A stretch of 64,000 nt of DNA from Proteromonas lacertae (lineage: Eukaryota > Sar > Bigyra > Opalinata > Proteromonadidae): NCBI GenBank assembly GCA_002245135.1, contig NGBS01001176.1:59160-123159 (forward strand). Direction: 5' to 3'. Positions 9,133-19,396 of this stretch are shown in pieces (the stretch's first letter is position 1; each line of letters starts with the position of its first letter). The notes under the pieces were generated by a model, which was given only the letters and a program-made list of their open reading frames with translations, was not told the origin of the DNA and did no database searches. A program made the position numbers and the translations under genes.

Positions 9133-10812
9133 TTATACTACCTTTTCTGGATTATTACTAACATTCTCATGTAATCTCTCATTAAGATTATTATCATTTC
9201 TAATAACTGGTAAACTTCTTTGAGCTGGGATTACATTTTCATCTATATTACTATTACTATTTGTTGTATTACTTGTATTTTCAGATAGTTTTGATTTATG
9301 TTTACAACAATTCATCTTCTTGAAATATCCTCTTTTATACATCTGATAAAACAATGTAATAAAGAATGCTTGACAAACCAATCCAACAGGCAAAGTAACA
9401 TACAACACACCATCTGCAAGACCACCAATTAAAAATCCAAATGAACAACTACAAGCAGTTGTTAATGCATAAGGCAATTGTGTAGCAACATGTTGCATAT
9501 GAACACAATCACTAGATGTTGAAGACATGACTGTAGTATCAGAAATAGGAGAACAATGATCGCCAAATATACTACCTGATAATACAGCAGCTAAACATAT
9601 TGTATGTAATTCTGGACATACCCTTTCACAAATACCATTCATTATAGGAATTAATATACCAAAGGTACCCCAAGCTGAACCTATTGAAAATGCTAAAATT
9701 GCAGAGAATATAAACACAATAAAAGGTAATATTCTACTTGGGAAATTTGATTTTTGTATTACATCTCCAATCCACACACCTGTTTGTAAATACTCTTTAG
9801 CTACAGATCCAATAGCCCAAGCCAAACATAATATGATCATTGTAGGCATCATCATCTTCATACCTTCTTTCACACCTTCTAATACATCAACAAATGTCAT
9901 TATTTTTCTTGGGATATACATCAACATACATACAACTAAACATACACCACTTGACATACATAATGAAGTAGCTGAATCTCCATCTCCAAATACATCAGCA
10001 ATTGATTTACCATTTCTTTCAAAACCACCACCATTGTAGATCATAAATATAAACACTAATATTATTAATAATATCAATGGAATTAATAAATCAAATACTC
10101 TTCCTTTGGTGGATATCTTTACTGTTGCTAAATCTTTTTCTTGTTTTATTACACTCTCTTCTACTTGACTTAATCTTCTATCGTCTGTTTCAGGTGCTTC
10201 TACTTTGTGTAATGCTCTTTGCTCTGCTTCAGCCATTGGACCATAATCAATTCCTGTTATACTGATTGTTATTACCATTACTATTGTCAATACACCATAT
10301 AAATTGTATGGAATTGTTTTGACGAATTGAACCATTCCATTTTTAACTATTTCTGATTCTTCCATTGCTGAGACTATTACAGCTGCCCAACTTGATATTG
10401 GAATAATGACACACATTGCTGCTCCTGTTGCATCTACAATGTAAGCTAATTTCTCTCTTGAGATCTTATTTAAATCAGTAACTGGCTTCATCACAGTACC
10501 TGTTGCAATACAAGAGAAGTAATCATCGATAAATATAATTGCTCCTAGAAATGCTGTTGCTAATTGAGCACCAACTTTAGTATGGATGGCTTTTATTGCC
10601 CATCGACCATATGCTACTGTTCCTCCAGCTGCTGTCATTATATAAACTAACGAACCTAACATTAGACAAAACATAATGATTGTAGCTCCACTACCAATGG
10701 ATTCTGCGAGAATTATAAATGGTAATCTTAATATTTCTAAGAAAAATTCACCTTTTACACAAATATAAATCAACGAACCTAACAAATTGCTTATTTTAAA
10801 TGATTCTAACAT
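9133..10812 (-). CDS. NhaC-family Na+/H+ antiporter
   Basis: From the ATG at 10812 the protein has 559 residues and about ten or more membrane spans. The NhaC signature is clear: FIDDYFSC with TGTVMKPVTD (about 94-113), then SREKLAYIVDATGA (118-131) and PISSWAAV (138-145). A later half repeats the fold with SIGSAWGTFGILIPI and a GDHCSPISDTTVMSS segment, typical of NhaC ion-binding loops. It exchanges Na+ for H+ across a membrane. A charged loop separates the two halves and the C-terminus is an Asn-rich cytoplasmic tail. The N-terminus is a little shorter than usual. CCTCATTA about 15 bp before the ATG resembles a trichomonad initiator. NhaC is mainly bacterial, so lateral origin is likely. 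Confidence 0.88.
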   Translation of the reverse strand: MLESFKISNLLGSLIYICVKGEFFLEILRLPFIILAESIGSGATIIMFCLMLGSLVYIMTAAGGTVAYGRWAIKAIHTKVGAQLATAFLGAIIFIDDYFSCIATGTVMKPVTDLNKISREKLAYIVDATGAAMCVIIPISSWAAVIVSAMEESEIVKNGMVQFVKTIPYNLYGVLTIVMVITISITGIDYGPMAEAEQRALHKVEAPETDDRRLSQVEESVIKQEKDLATVKISTKGRVFDLLIPLILLIILVFIFMIYNGGGFERNGKSIADVFGDGDSATSLCMSSGVCLVVCMLMYIPRKIMTFVDVLEGVKEGMKMMMPTMIILCLAWAIGSVAKEYLQTGVWIGDVIQKSNFPSRILPFIVFIFSAILAFSIGSAWGTFGILIPIMNGICERVCPELHTICLAAVLSGSIFGDHCSPISDTTVMSSTSSDCVHMQHVATQLPYALTTACSCSFGFLIGGLADGVLYVTLPVGLVCQAFFITLFYQMYKRGYFKKMNCCKHKSKLSENTSNTTNSNSNIDENVIPAQRSLPVIRNDNNLNERLHENVSNNPEKVV

Positions 10813-12600
10813 GTGAATCACTAATGAGGATTACATATAAATTAATATAAGGAGGAAAGAGATAGAGAATAATATAATAGCAAACTGTATGTCATCCTTA
10901 TTTTAATTTATATGTAGTTATTATTAATATAAGAAAATGTATGAAAATACTGCAAATTGTTTGTTTATATGAAAAAGTATGGTTCTATCTAAAATAGTTT
11001 GAGAAAAGAAGAAGGAATTAGAGTGTATAATGTGAATATAATGTGAATATAAGTAGATAGTTGAAAATGTGTTTGTAATATAAAGCTAAATCATAATAAA
11101 ATATTATTTATTACCATATATAAAGATAAATTTCTTAAATAATACATACATAGTAATCTTCTTCAATTTTTATTCTTTCTAATAATAATCTTAAAAATAA
11201 TAAGAAGACTAATATGTATTTCTCTTATATTCTTTATCATTCTATAAAAAGTATATATATCATACAAAATATGCTTGAAAAATGTTTGTGTGAAAACACT
11301 ATGTCGTTAGAAGATAAAAAAGAAGATAGATGTAAATATAAAATAACTATGCACATTTTCAACATTATGTTGTTCTAATCATTTCAGCTACTATAGTTTA
11401 GTATATATTAGCTAAATGTGCATTTAGTTTGCTGAAAATGTACATACTTGAATGTGTATATAAGTACGATAGGCTTGGCTCGAATGAAAAGGCTTGAGTA
11501 TGATAACATGCCTGTTGTTCCACGTATGGCAGAAATTTATATTGCAGAATGATTCAATGAAAACTAATATGATATTCATGATGTTCAGAGTTAGTTATTT
11601 TAGAGTAAAAAATGTCTTAATATGACATTTTTTATATGTACACTCAAAATGAAAATTATCGGTTATTCAGGATTTAAGAATTTTACCAATTAGTTCACTT
11701 TTATTTCATACATATTATGCTTATTAATAATATAAAATATTTTCAAAAAATTTCAATTGGATGATGAGATAAACAAAAAAATGTGTTGTAAATCCTGAAT
11801 TCTTTTACCCCCTTAATTATTTTTTTATCGTTAATTTCATAAGTAATTGTTTATATTTTTGTATATCTTTTTAAATTATTTCGTAATTATAAATAATAAA
11901 CTATATTATACAATAACTACTCTTTCTTTTGTAATTCACTTTGGTAATGTTATATATTTTGAGTAATTTTTGATATTAGTATATAGATAAATGTATTATA
12001 GTATGTGTATTACATACACATATTATAAGCTTAATACTGTTTGTCTGTACTCAATGGGATGAAATTTACTCTTTTCTCCCTGTTGAGTACAGACACACAG
12101 TATTAACTTGATACTCTCTGTATATGTTAGATACTATTAATATCCCTATTTTTAGTTGTTATATAAGTATATAAATCCAATATAAATCTTACATCTATAA
12201 TATTCAACTGCATTGTTACAATTTTATTTCTAACAGATTTAACATATTATAATATACTTTCTTTTAATGGTGATGATGAATCTAATTTAATATCAATTGC
12301 TCCTATAGCTATAGTTCCATAGACTGCATTTAACTTCTTTTTGTAACAGGTATTATTGTAAATGCTGAAGATGTAGTAAGTTTTATTGCTTGGTCATCAA
12401 TCCTATATAATTATATTAATTTAAATATTAATAGTATACAATCCATATAAATCTTTAGTTTTTTTATCTTCTTTAATTATTCCTTTCTTGTTGTTATCTG
12501 CGTAATTCTTCTTCTTGTCTGTATAGACAATTATATCACCATGTTTAGGATTGATGAACCAGTTGGTACAATTGTGAAAGATACTACACTGTCAAAGTCC
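10813..12600. other. Gene-poor gap with hairpins and repeat pieces
   Basis: No host gene is visible. About 11370-11470 resembles the arm ends of the inverted-repeat family seen at 19.3-19.96 kb (shared TCATTTCAGCTA and TTAGCTAAAT pieces). A perfect hairpin lies at about 11610-11637 (AAAAAATGTC / GACATTTTTT). Inverted copies of AAATCCTGAAT lie about 120 bp apart near 11666 and 11790. On the minus strand, about 12430-12600 encodes a short open stretch (NPKHGDIIVYTDKKKNYAD) that may belong to the Polinton remnant next to it. Confidence 0.4.
12031..12106. repeat. Short palindromic element (MITE-like)
   Basis: The two ends are inverted copies: AATACTGTTTGTCTGTACTC on the left and GAGTACAGACACACAGTATT on the right, flanked on both sides by TTAA. 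A second, shorter copy is at 16834-16877, right beside a Harbinger-type transposase scrap, so this is probably a non-autonomous relative of that element. Confidence 0.6.
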
Positions 12601-12616
12601 TACCTTTACACCTCCA

Positions 12617-12961
12617 ATGTCACAAAGGTCTGATACTACACTTCTTGATTTTACTGATATTGATATACTGGATGCTGAATTGAAGTATTTTAATGCTGAA
12701 TTAACTAAAAAAGATGAAGCAGAAAAGAAAAGAAAAGAAGAATTAGTTGTTATTAGAATGCTTCAAGAAGAAGAGAATATGAGACAACAAGAAGAGTTAA
12801 GAAAGAAATGGGTATTAGAACAAAAGAGACAAATGGAAAAAAAGATGAAAAAAGAAAACGATGAATTAGAAAAGAAAATGGAAGAAAAGTTTAAGAAGAG
12901 AATTGAAGAAGAGAAAAGAAAAAAAGCTGAAGAGTTTGAGAAGATGATGAAGAACTTATAA
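12617..12961 (+). CDS. Small charged coiled-coil protein
   Basis: This 114-residue frame with a good ATG is dominated by one long charged helix (residues about 45-112) rich in Glu, Lys and Gln with heptad spacing, so it is almost certainly a coiled coil. Residues 1-40 are acidic with a TDIDILDAELKYF segment. I do not recognise a family. It lies at the edge of Polinton remnant A and is convergent with the integrase piece, and the large elements here also encode coiled-coil proteins, so a Polinton origin is likely but unproven. Confidence 0.45.
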   Translation: MSQRSDTTLLDFTDIDILDAELKYFNAELTKKDEAEKKRKEELVVIRMLQEEENMRQQEELRKKWVLEQKRQMEKKMKKENDELEKKMEEKFKKRIEEEKRKKAEEFEKMMKNL

Positions 12962-13097
12962 GTATTAATATATACTTTAAATTTGTCTGGTTTATGCTTT
13001 AATTCATATACTTGAAAAACACTTTGAATTCATTACTTTGATGAAAATTGGTGTTTGTTTAATATGTAAAAAATAACATAAATAAAAGCATAAAAAA

Positions 13098-13751
13098 TTA
13101 TACGAAATCATTAAATAGCGAATTTTTCTTATATACTCTACCATATCTACTTTTTCTGCCTTCTGGTACTGGTTGAATATCTGGTTCTATAGGTTGTGCT
13201 TCATTATTTATGCTATGAATTTGTCTTAATCTAAACATACCATTTGTTATAATACTATTAACTGGTACTCTTTTATGAGATTTGAATCTATATGAACCTA
13301 TATCTCTAGGATTAAATTCTTTAGGTATTGTTCCATCCAAGTTCTTAACAGAATATGAAAATGGTTCAACTATGTGTATTTGGTATACTTTATCTGTATA
13401 ATAAGTAGTTTTTTGAAGTTTGTTATCTCTACGTTCCTTTATTCTGACAAAATCATCAGCTTTAAAATGAGTATCACTTTTACGCTTCTTTAAGTTTCTA
13501 GCATGGGATTCTTTATACAATCTATCTTGGACTTCAAAATCATTGAATACTTCATTTGGAGTTAAATTATTGAGTGCAGAATGTGGTTTTGCATTGTAAT
13601 CATCTACAACAGTATATACTATATTACACAATGATTCAATATTGTTAATTTTATCAAATTCTTCATCAGACAATGTATTAATTTTTCTATAAAACATATC
13701 TTTAATAGTTCTCACACATCGATCCAATATTTTCATCACTTGCTGAACCAA
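13098..13751 (-). pseudogene. Polinton integrase, C-terminal part (remnant A)
   Basis: The frame holds the end of a retroviral-type (rve) integrase: the YNAKPHSALNNLTPNEVF segment typical of the end of the catalytic core, followed by a basic SH3/chromo-like tail (FKADDFVRIKER). The homologue in the element at 39.85-48.84 kb reads YNNKPHPALKGYTPNEVY. Only the C-terminal portion is present; fossil. Confidence 0.7.
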
Positions 13752-13842
13752 CTGGACTTAATTTTACATATTGATAAAAAGGAAGCATAACAGGTGTCTC
13801 TACACCATGTTTTTGTTCTTTAGGAATAGATAAAGACATATT
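13752..13842 (-). pseudogene. Major capsid protein scrap (remnant A)
   Basis: The minus strand reads MSLSIPKEQKHGVETP and FYQYVKLSP, nearly the same as the start of the major capsid gene at 25430-26872 (MSLTIPKEQKHGVDVP, FYQYVKLTP). Only this N-terminal scrap is present. Confidence 0.65.
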
Positions 13843-13869
13843 AAGCAAAGAAATAATAGATTAAAAAGA

Positions 13870-14214
13870 AATTAATTAAGTTCTTTTAAAAACAACAATA
13901 CTCATACAAAACTCTATATTATCTAAATTCAACTCATAACCATTTTGCTGTGTAATCTGCAAAATGATCTGACCATTACTATAAGTATTATTAAACTATT
14001 TACTAGTATTAAAAATATCATAATTCTGATAAGTGATAAAACTAGATTCAGGATTTGTTATTGGAATACTATCTAAAACATGACTATCTTGATCTATATT
14101 TACTATATCCATTCTAATAGTAATGGAAGTAACCCATATTAAAGTAGGTCTGAAAGGTAATTGAACTAATGGTAATTGTCTTTCAATATATCTTTCTGTA
14201 TTATCTTTAATCAT
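13870..14214 (-). pseudogene. Penton-like minor capsid scrap (remnant A)
   Basis: The segment LPFRPTLIWVTSITIRMDIV and IPITNPESSFITYQNYDI matches the C-terminal half of the penton-like gene at 26903-27867 (YRPSLIWVSAISIRLDIV, IPIANPELPFITYQNNDI). A single jelly-roll capsid protein is the usual Polinton penton. Partial and fossil. Confidence 0.65.
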
Positions 14215-14234
14215 ACCTGGTTCAAATTTAATAT

Positions 14235-14292
14235 TAACAAGACAGTATACTGCAGAGGTTGGTCATATAACAAAGTAAGTATAAAAGAAATA
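14235..14292 (+). repeat. Partial copy of dispersed inverted-repeat family
   Basis: ATTAACAAGACAGTATACTG and the following bases to about 14292 match 19816-19870 almost exactly. Here, as there, the repeat abuts a shortened penton-like gene. Confidence 0.7.
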
Positions 14293-15622
14293 ATATTTCA
14301 TCTAGCCAATTAGGGTAAAAAGATGCTTTTATTATATACAGTAATTCTTTTCTTATTCTTCATTCAAAAATAATAATATTGTTATAATATGTATTATTTT
14401 TAATAACGATATCATTATATCTTTAATAAATAGAAGATAATTCATATTGTCAGCAATGATTTAGATAATATATGATGGTTAATATAAGATTTGACAATCT
14501 TCCATTTCCTTTATATATCAAAATTATTATTACAATCTTTCATAATTGAAAATGATAATGATTTTGATATACACTATTATAGATAATAATAGATTAATAT
14601 ACACTAATACATTTTAAAAATGAAACTTTACACAATTTAGAATGAAAAATCAGGAGAACATTGAAATTATATGCATTTATAATATTATGATCAATGTTTA
14701 AAAGTTTATCCATATTTTCATCAAATTTGTATATATCAAATTTGTAATAACAATATTTCTCTAAATAACTAACTATTATATATGGATTATCTATATAATA
14801 GCAAAAGAAATTTAATTAATTTTATTGTTATTATTTCTTTTCTCTTGGCACGGCTTGAATTTTTTGAACAAAGCGCCTTTTATGCCTTGTCAAAACTCAA
14901 CTATTACTAGAAAATGTAATAATAGAACATTAGCAGAGAAAGCAGAGGTTGTATATGAGTTATACCAGTCAATGTATATGAAATATTTATGCCAGCAGTA
15001 ACTTCAACATTAGGAGATAGTAAAATATATATTTGGAAATCATATATTTTACCCCAAATACAACTGCTAAATTACAGCCTCTAGATCAAGGCATCATTAG
15101 TTGGAAAACTATTGACAATTTCGAAGAAATTAGACGAATAAAAGTAAAAAATGGAATGGGTGGATGGAAATTTGGTAAACTCCTAATATTGCAGATTCGA
15201 TTGTATATATGACAACTGTATTTAATGAAAAGAAATCTTCAACAGTAATCAATTGCTGGAAAAAGTATGGTTATAAAGACAAGAATTCAAAGTATAAGAA
15301 AATTTGATCGTTTCAATTTTTATAAAACTGTACTTAATATATATAGATTATAATATTTATTAGTTTGAACTTAATTCATAACAAAAATTAGGAAATTTCC
15401 ACTCTTTTCTCAAATTAAATTGTATTCAACAATTAAATTCTATTTCTCTAATAACAAAATAAGATAGTAATGTAAATATATAGCGAAAATAAAAAGACTA
15501 TAGATAAATAGATGTATTATAACAACGTCTTATCTATTTCAAAACCCCAACAACCACCTCTAATATATAAAACCATAACTTGAATATGAGGGTATTTTTG
15601 GTTATTTTTTCGCTATTCAAAA
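14293..15622. other. Gene-poor gap apart from a pogo relic
   Basis: The first 550 bp and the last 300 bp are low-complexity AT-rich DNA where I see no gene. The middle holds the pogo/Tigger relic listed separately. Confidence 0.4.
14882..15310 (+). mobile_element. pogo/Tigger-like DNA transposon relic
   Basis: Two pieces of a pogo-type transposase remain. From the ATG at 14882 the frame reads TLAEKAEVVYELYQS, resembling the first helix of the CENP-B/pogo DNA-binding domain, and stops after about 38 codons. From about 15045 another frame reads PNTTAKLQPLDQGIISWK, the hallmark of the DDE_1 catalytic domain (family pattern PPNTTxxLQPLDQGII). The DNA between the two domains is missing, so this is an internally deleted, dead copy. 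Confidence 0.7.
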
Positions 15623-16636
15623 TTATAATAAAACACTAAAGTTATAATCATACTTAAATGTTTTACCTTTTATTAAAAATGGTTTATGGTAATAAATAAT
15701 ATTATCTGGAAAAGGTATAACTTCAGAATAAGAAGCATAAAGTGTCAAACAAACATATCTTAAAGGAGCATCTCCCCATCTATATATAAATTGTCCATAA
15801 CTTAAATCAATTAGATTTATAAATTCAAACACATCTAATCTTCTAAAGAACATCATATCTCCTATTTCTAAGTTATTGTTGTATGTCATTACTGTTTTGG
15901 TAAATATTTTACTATACCTTATAGTATCAGAAATTTTCAAATTTAAAGAGTAGATCATTGAAAGTGTAAATTCTTTAAGTCCTTTTACAACAAAATACTT
16001 ATCTGATAAAGCAACATTATGCATATATACAACTGAAGAATTCATAAGCGAAAATAGATTTGCTGTTGTATTAAGATAGGATTGCGAATCAAGTCTCATA
16101 AAATATTTTATATCACATAATTCTGGGTTTATAAATATATCTCTGAAAAAGAATCTAATCATATGTTGATAATTCCATTTCCCTCTTCCTCTAAAATTTG
16201 GTTTTACTTTAGAACTATTAAAGTCATATGGAAAATCTGAGAAATATTTTGATACATCATATATTTTATACATTATTCCTCTATAGACATTATTATTAGT
16301 TATAACTTTCTCTGTCACAAAAAAGTAAAGTTGATCATAATATTTTCTTTTTAAATAGTCAATGTTTGTTGTTATAAAGTTCTTTATTTCACTCATAGTC
16401 AATAAAACAATTATTACATTTTTTTTACCTTTACAATTTTTCACTCTATTATAGATATAATTTATTTGTTTTATATATTTATTATGCCTAATGATTGAGT
16501 TAATAAATAAATTGGACAATGACATGTTACTTTTGTACTTTATCTTTTTAATACTTGACAGGGAATAAATAAAATATTCAATAAAGGTAATAATAATAAT
16601 TATATAATAGAAACATATACAAACTATGTTTATCAT
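15623..16636 (-). CDS. GT15-family alpha-1,2-mannosyltransferase-like protein (second copy)
   Basis: I choose the ATG at 16636, which sits directly before a long hydrophobic anchor (residues 2-22); the frame opens 10 codons earlier at a TTG. The 337-residue protein shows the same ordered motifs as the copy at 4221: GKWNYQHMIRFFF, FMRLDSQSYLNTT, NNNLEIGDMMFFRR and YRWGDAPLRYVCLT. A GDP-mannose-dependent Golgi mannosyltransferase role is inferred from the fungal KTR family. The C-terminus is about 25 residues longer than in the first copy. The gene lies between a pogo relic and a Harbinger relic, outside the main run, and looks intact. Confidence 0.8.
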   Translation of the reverse strand: MINIVCICFYYIIIIITFIEYFIYSLSSIKKIKYKSNMSLSNLFINSIIRHNKYIKQINYIYNRVKNCKGKKNVIIVLLTMSEIKNFITTNIDYLKRKYYDQLYFFVTEKVITNNNVYRGIMYKIYDVSKYFSDFPYDFNSSKVKPNFRGRGKWNYQHMIRFFFRDIFINPELCDIKYFMRLDSQSYLNTTANLFSLMNSSVVYMHNVALSDKYFVVKGLKEFTLSMIYSLNLKISDTIRYSKIFTKTVMTYNNNLEIGDMMFFRRLDVFEFINLIDLSYGQFIYRWGDAPLRYVCLTLYASYSEVIPFPDNIIYYHKPFLIKGKTFKYDYNFSVLL

Positions 16637-16702
16637 ATGTAACAGTGATAAATAAATAGCCAACAAGTAACGACTATTTTAGAATAAATTACATCTTATA
16701 AA

Positions 16703-16877
16703 ATGTATGGTCCTTTGACTAAAGAATTATCTACTTATAATCATTGGTATAGCCATTTTAGAATTCACATCGAACGAGTAAAAGGGCTTCTTGAAGCTAT
16801 TAAGCATTTCTATCACATAAACATATAATAAGCTTAATACTGTTTGTCTCCCCATTGAGTACAGACACAACAGTATA
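16703..16877 (+). mobile_element. PIF/Harbinger-like transposon relic with terminal palindrome
   Basis: 16703-16816 encodes ELSTYNHWYSHFRIHIERVK, followed by GLLEAIKHF, matching the end of the DDE_Tnp_4 (Harbinger/IS5-type) catalytic domain (family pattern FNxxhSxxRixVErxfGxLK). Immediately after it, 16834-16877 is a palindrome sharing its ends with the element at 12031-12106. The rest of the transposase is absent. The relic interrupts a GT61 gene scrap on the other strand. Confidence 0.65.
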
Positions 16878-16879
16878 TA

Positions 16880-17095
16880 AATATATATTAATTTTACCAA
16901 TGTGAATGTATATATTATGAGATAATACATATGGCAGGAAATATGATATTTTAGTAAGACATTCAATTATTGAATGAAATATCGCACTAGTCCAATATTG
17001 AGATAAAACTAACACTTCTTTATATTTTTTAATATTTTCTTCAGATATTTTGTCTATTATCTTACATTTTTACTAATTACTACATTTTTAAATCG
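16880..17095 (-). pseudogene. GT61-like glycosyltransferase scrap
   Basis: The minus strand reads VLVLSQYWTSAIFHSIIECL and TKISYFLPYV, matching the internal segments of the GT61 copies at 31917 (VISQYWSYTTFNALIECLTK) and 38690 (FQITQYLGSAIYHSIINCLT). Only about 65 codons remain; the downstream part is replaced by the Harbinger relic at 16703-16877. Dead host gene fragment. Confidence 0.7.
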
Positions 17096-17601
17096 ATATA
17101 CTTTTATTTGAGGAGGTGTATATATATAAAAAACAGTTTTGAATATTTTTATGGGTGTAATTTTAAAAATATGTTTTTAATAGTTTTTAGCGTAGGATAG
17201 TAGAAATAATGTGTAGAAATAGATAAGTAGCTACCTGTTCTACCCCGGCAGGGTAGCTACTTTATATAATAAGAAATGTATTTCTATGTAAGTAAGTAGC
17301 GTGTCCAGTGTAGCTTAGCTAGGACTTAGTGATTAAATAGTGTGGTGGCCAAGCTACAGAATGCGTTCTTACTTTTTTTTCATTTATCAATTTATTTATG
17401 GATTTATATAGTGTAGTTAAAAACATTCAAAAGAATTTAAATAGTGTCAAAAATATATATTTAAAGAATTATCTGCAATATTCTGTATTTTTTACTAAAT
17501 CGAAATTCTGACGTGAAACTGTTGTTATAAACAGAAAAAAGAAACAGTTTTGATTTTCCTGGCATTTTAGAAAAACCGTTTTTATCAAAAAATATATAAA
17601 T
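17096..17601. repeat. Intergenic gap with a strong GC hairpin
   Basis: AAGTAGCTACC and GGGTAGCTACTT at about 17223-17262 form a hairpin with a loop containing TACCCCGG; the surrounding 17210-17370 is GC-richer than its neighbourhood. No gene is visible. The hairpin could be a terminator, a tiny foldback element or a structured RNA. Confidence 0.4.
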
Positions 17602-18027
17602 ATGTGTGCTTCAGTAAACTTTGCTTTCTTTTGTTCATTTAGAAATAATGAAGATTATTTGGATAAGTGTATATGTGGAACATGTAAGTTTTACTTATAT
17701 TTTAACCATAATATAAGTGCAGTTTTAGATAGTCCATTACCTAAGGAAGAGATAAAGTCTTATAATGAATTCTGTGCTATTTGTCATCAAAAGATGTGGA
17801 CAAAGTATAGTGATAAGAGATATTATATGATGCTTTTCGATATTAAACCATCAGTAAAACCAAGAGGATTAAATAGACATTATTTTGCAGTGTTTGATAA
17901 GTATATTGAGTGGTTAACACTACCTGTAACAATCTGTAACAAAAAAAAACAAAATAAAACTATAAAAGACAAATTAATACATATAACATTCATCACGTGC
18001 GATATCATTAATGCTATCAAGAGATAG
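17602..18027 (+). CDS. Small cysteine-rich protein of unknown function
   Basis: This 141-residue frame has a good ATG and two CxxC pairs, CICGTC (about 23-28) and CAICH (about 58-62), with nearby His residues, suggesting one zinc-binding fold. The middle is rich in aromatic and charged residues. The last 25 codons run into the neighbouring Polinton remnant and are lysine-rich, so the natural end may have been earlier. I do not recognise a family. It may be a Polinton accessory gene or a host gene cut by the element. Confidence 0.4.
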   Translation: MCASVNFAFFCSFRNNEDYLDKCICGTCKFYLYFNHNISAVLDSPLPKEEIKSYNEFCAICHQKMWTKYSDKRYYMMLFDIKPSVKPRGLNRHYFAVFDKYIEWLTLPVTICNKKKQNKTIKDKLIHITFITCDIINAIKR

Positions 18028-18567
18028 ATTGCTATTACTATTACTTTCTCTATTATTTAGAGAATAAAGTGTATTATAATTACTATTTATTACTTTTGAT
18101 GTATTTTTAATAAGTGTCTCAGATGGGATTATCTTCTTGACTTGTTCATTTAGATTAATTATCTTCTTTAATTGTTGTTGAATGTTTTGTTGGTTTTCTA
18201 TAATCCTTTTTTGACCCATAGTCCTCTTCTCTTTGTTATTAAAACTTCTTATGAATGATGATGATGAGAATGGAGGTAAATTTTTCTCATCTATTGCGAA
18301 TTCTTTACTTAAGTCTCTAAACCATAAGCCTTTTTTAAGCCTTTCTTCTACATCGCATTGATACTCTGGATCAATGTACTGTAGTATATATCTAATTTCG
18401 TTGTATGTGAGTTCAGACTTCATACCAGAGATGTAATTATAAAGTTTAGTTCTAGTGGGAGATCTAATTTTACCATCATTTCTGAAATATCGCATTATTA
18501 TATGCTTATCTAAGTTATTCAAACATAGATTAACCTTTTTAGATTGCTTAGAATTTTCTACGCTCAT
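17974..18567 (-). CDS. Conserved Polinton accessory protein (remnant B)
   Basis: From the ATG at 18567 the protein has 197 residues. Its first 70 match the protein at 27929 (here LDKHIIMRYFRNDGKIRSPT, there LDKQVIIRSFRKDGKIRAPT; both continue with LTYxEIRYIL). The N-terminal domain is basic and helical, possibly nucleic-acid binding; the rest is low-complexity Gln/Asn/Ser. Function unknown. It is divergent from the penton-like gene. Confidence 0.6.
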   Translation of the reverse strand: MSVENSKQSKKVNLCLNNLDKHIIMRYFRNDGKIRSPTRTKLYNYISGMKSELTYNEIRYILQYIDPEYQCDVEERLKKGLWFRDLSKEFAIDEKNLPPFSSSSFIRSFNNKEKRTMGQKRIIENQQNIQQQLKKIINLNEQVKKIIPSETLIKNTSKVINSNYNTLYSLNNRESNSNSNLSLDSINDIARDECYMY

Positions 18568-18676
18568 TGTATAAACAGAAATTAAAAATATTAAATTGTG
18601 CAAAAATGCTTATAATATTAATAATGCTTATTATGCTTATTTCTTAAATATCAGTTACACATTTATATAAAAACAA

Positions 18677-19225
18677 ATGATTCCTTATGAACATCGTACT
18701 TATTACCTTAATTCTTATATGGTATCTTCTACTGATCAGTTTTCTACTAAGTATAAAAAAGTTTTGCATTTACCTGCATTCGATGAAGATTATTCTGACA
18801 TTTCATTGAAAGACTGTGTTATTCCTAATAGTTTTCCTACTATACAAGAGGATACTAATGACACTTTCAGTATATTCATAGATTCACAAGTTAATCCAAG
18901 TTATGGATCTTATAAATTTGATAGAGATGAATTATATAAAGGAGTTAAAATACCAGAAGGTTTTTATACTCAAGATCAAATGCTTAAGATTATTAACAAT
19001 GTATTCAAAGATATTACATTAAAAAAATTTATGCCTTATAATGAAGAAGTATTATCAGAGGATGATAAGAATATGCAAATGTTTATAGGTGATGTATTTG
19101 AAATAGATGATAAAGATGATTTTCAAACTAATCACTTACAAATAGTTGGTAAAACAACTATCTTATATGATCCTGTTAGAAGTAGTGGTAAATATAGTTA
19201 TCCAATATGTGGTAAATACATTTAG
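18677..19225 (+). pseudogene. Penton-like minor capsid gene, partial (remnant B)
   Basis: The start (EHRTYYLNSYMVSSTDQF, then LPAFDEDY and IPNSFPTIQEDTND) matches the penton-like gene at 26903-27867 (NHRVYYLNSDMVMTTGTF, LPSFDQDY, VPNSFPTIQAETND). Single jelly-roll minor capsid family. Partial copy next to the repeat at 19222; fossil. Confidence 0.65.
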
Positions 19226-19396
19226 TTTGTTTTAAAAGTGTGTGGTAGACAAATGGCCAACTCTGACAAGCGTCATACAACTAGGATATATCGATCGTAA
19301 GGTGATTATCAGTAAACAGTTATTACAGTTGTTGTGCGTTGTTTGTCATAGTTGGCCGTTTGTCTGCCACACACTTTTAAAACAAACTAAATGTAT
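19222..19396. repeat. Foldback repeat
   Basis: The left arm starts TTTAGTTTGTTTTAAAAGTG (19222) and returns inverted at about 19339-19396, with a spacer of about 55 bp. The right arm is also the outer end of the larger inverted repeat at 19332-19963, so three arm copies lie in a row. Confidence 0.75.

Larger units (their letters stand above)
12430..14330. mobile_element. Polinton remnant A (scrambled, fossil)
   Basis: A short, clearly dead Polinton relic. Recognisable parts are an integrase C-terminal region, a scrap of the major capsid gene start and a scrap of the penton-like gene, lying next to one another in an order not seen in the longer copies of this window. It ends at a copy of the dispersed repeat (about 14235-14292). 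Older than the large elements further right, judging by how little is left. Confidence 0.7.
17950..19225. mobile_element. Polinton remnant B (small, fossil)
   Basis: Two divergent genes remain from a Polinton: a conserved accessory gene (minus strand) and the front part of a penton-like gene (plus strand). The same divergent pair occurs at 26903-28552, so the order is ancestral. The right side ends at the dispersed inverted repeat at 19222. Partial and dead. Confidence 0.7.

Noticed and set aside
9833-10265. Plus-strand frames opposite the antiporter gene
   Set aside because: They are the reverse strand of a clearly coding NhaC gene.
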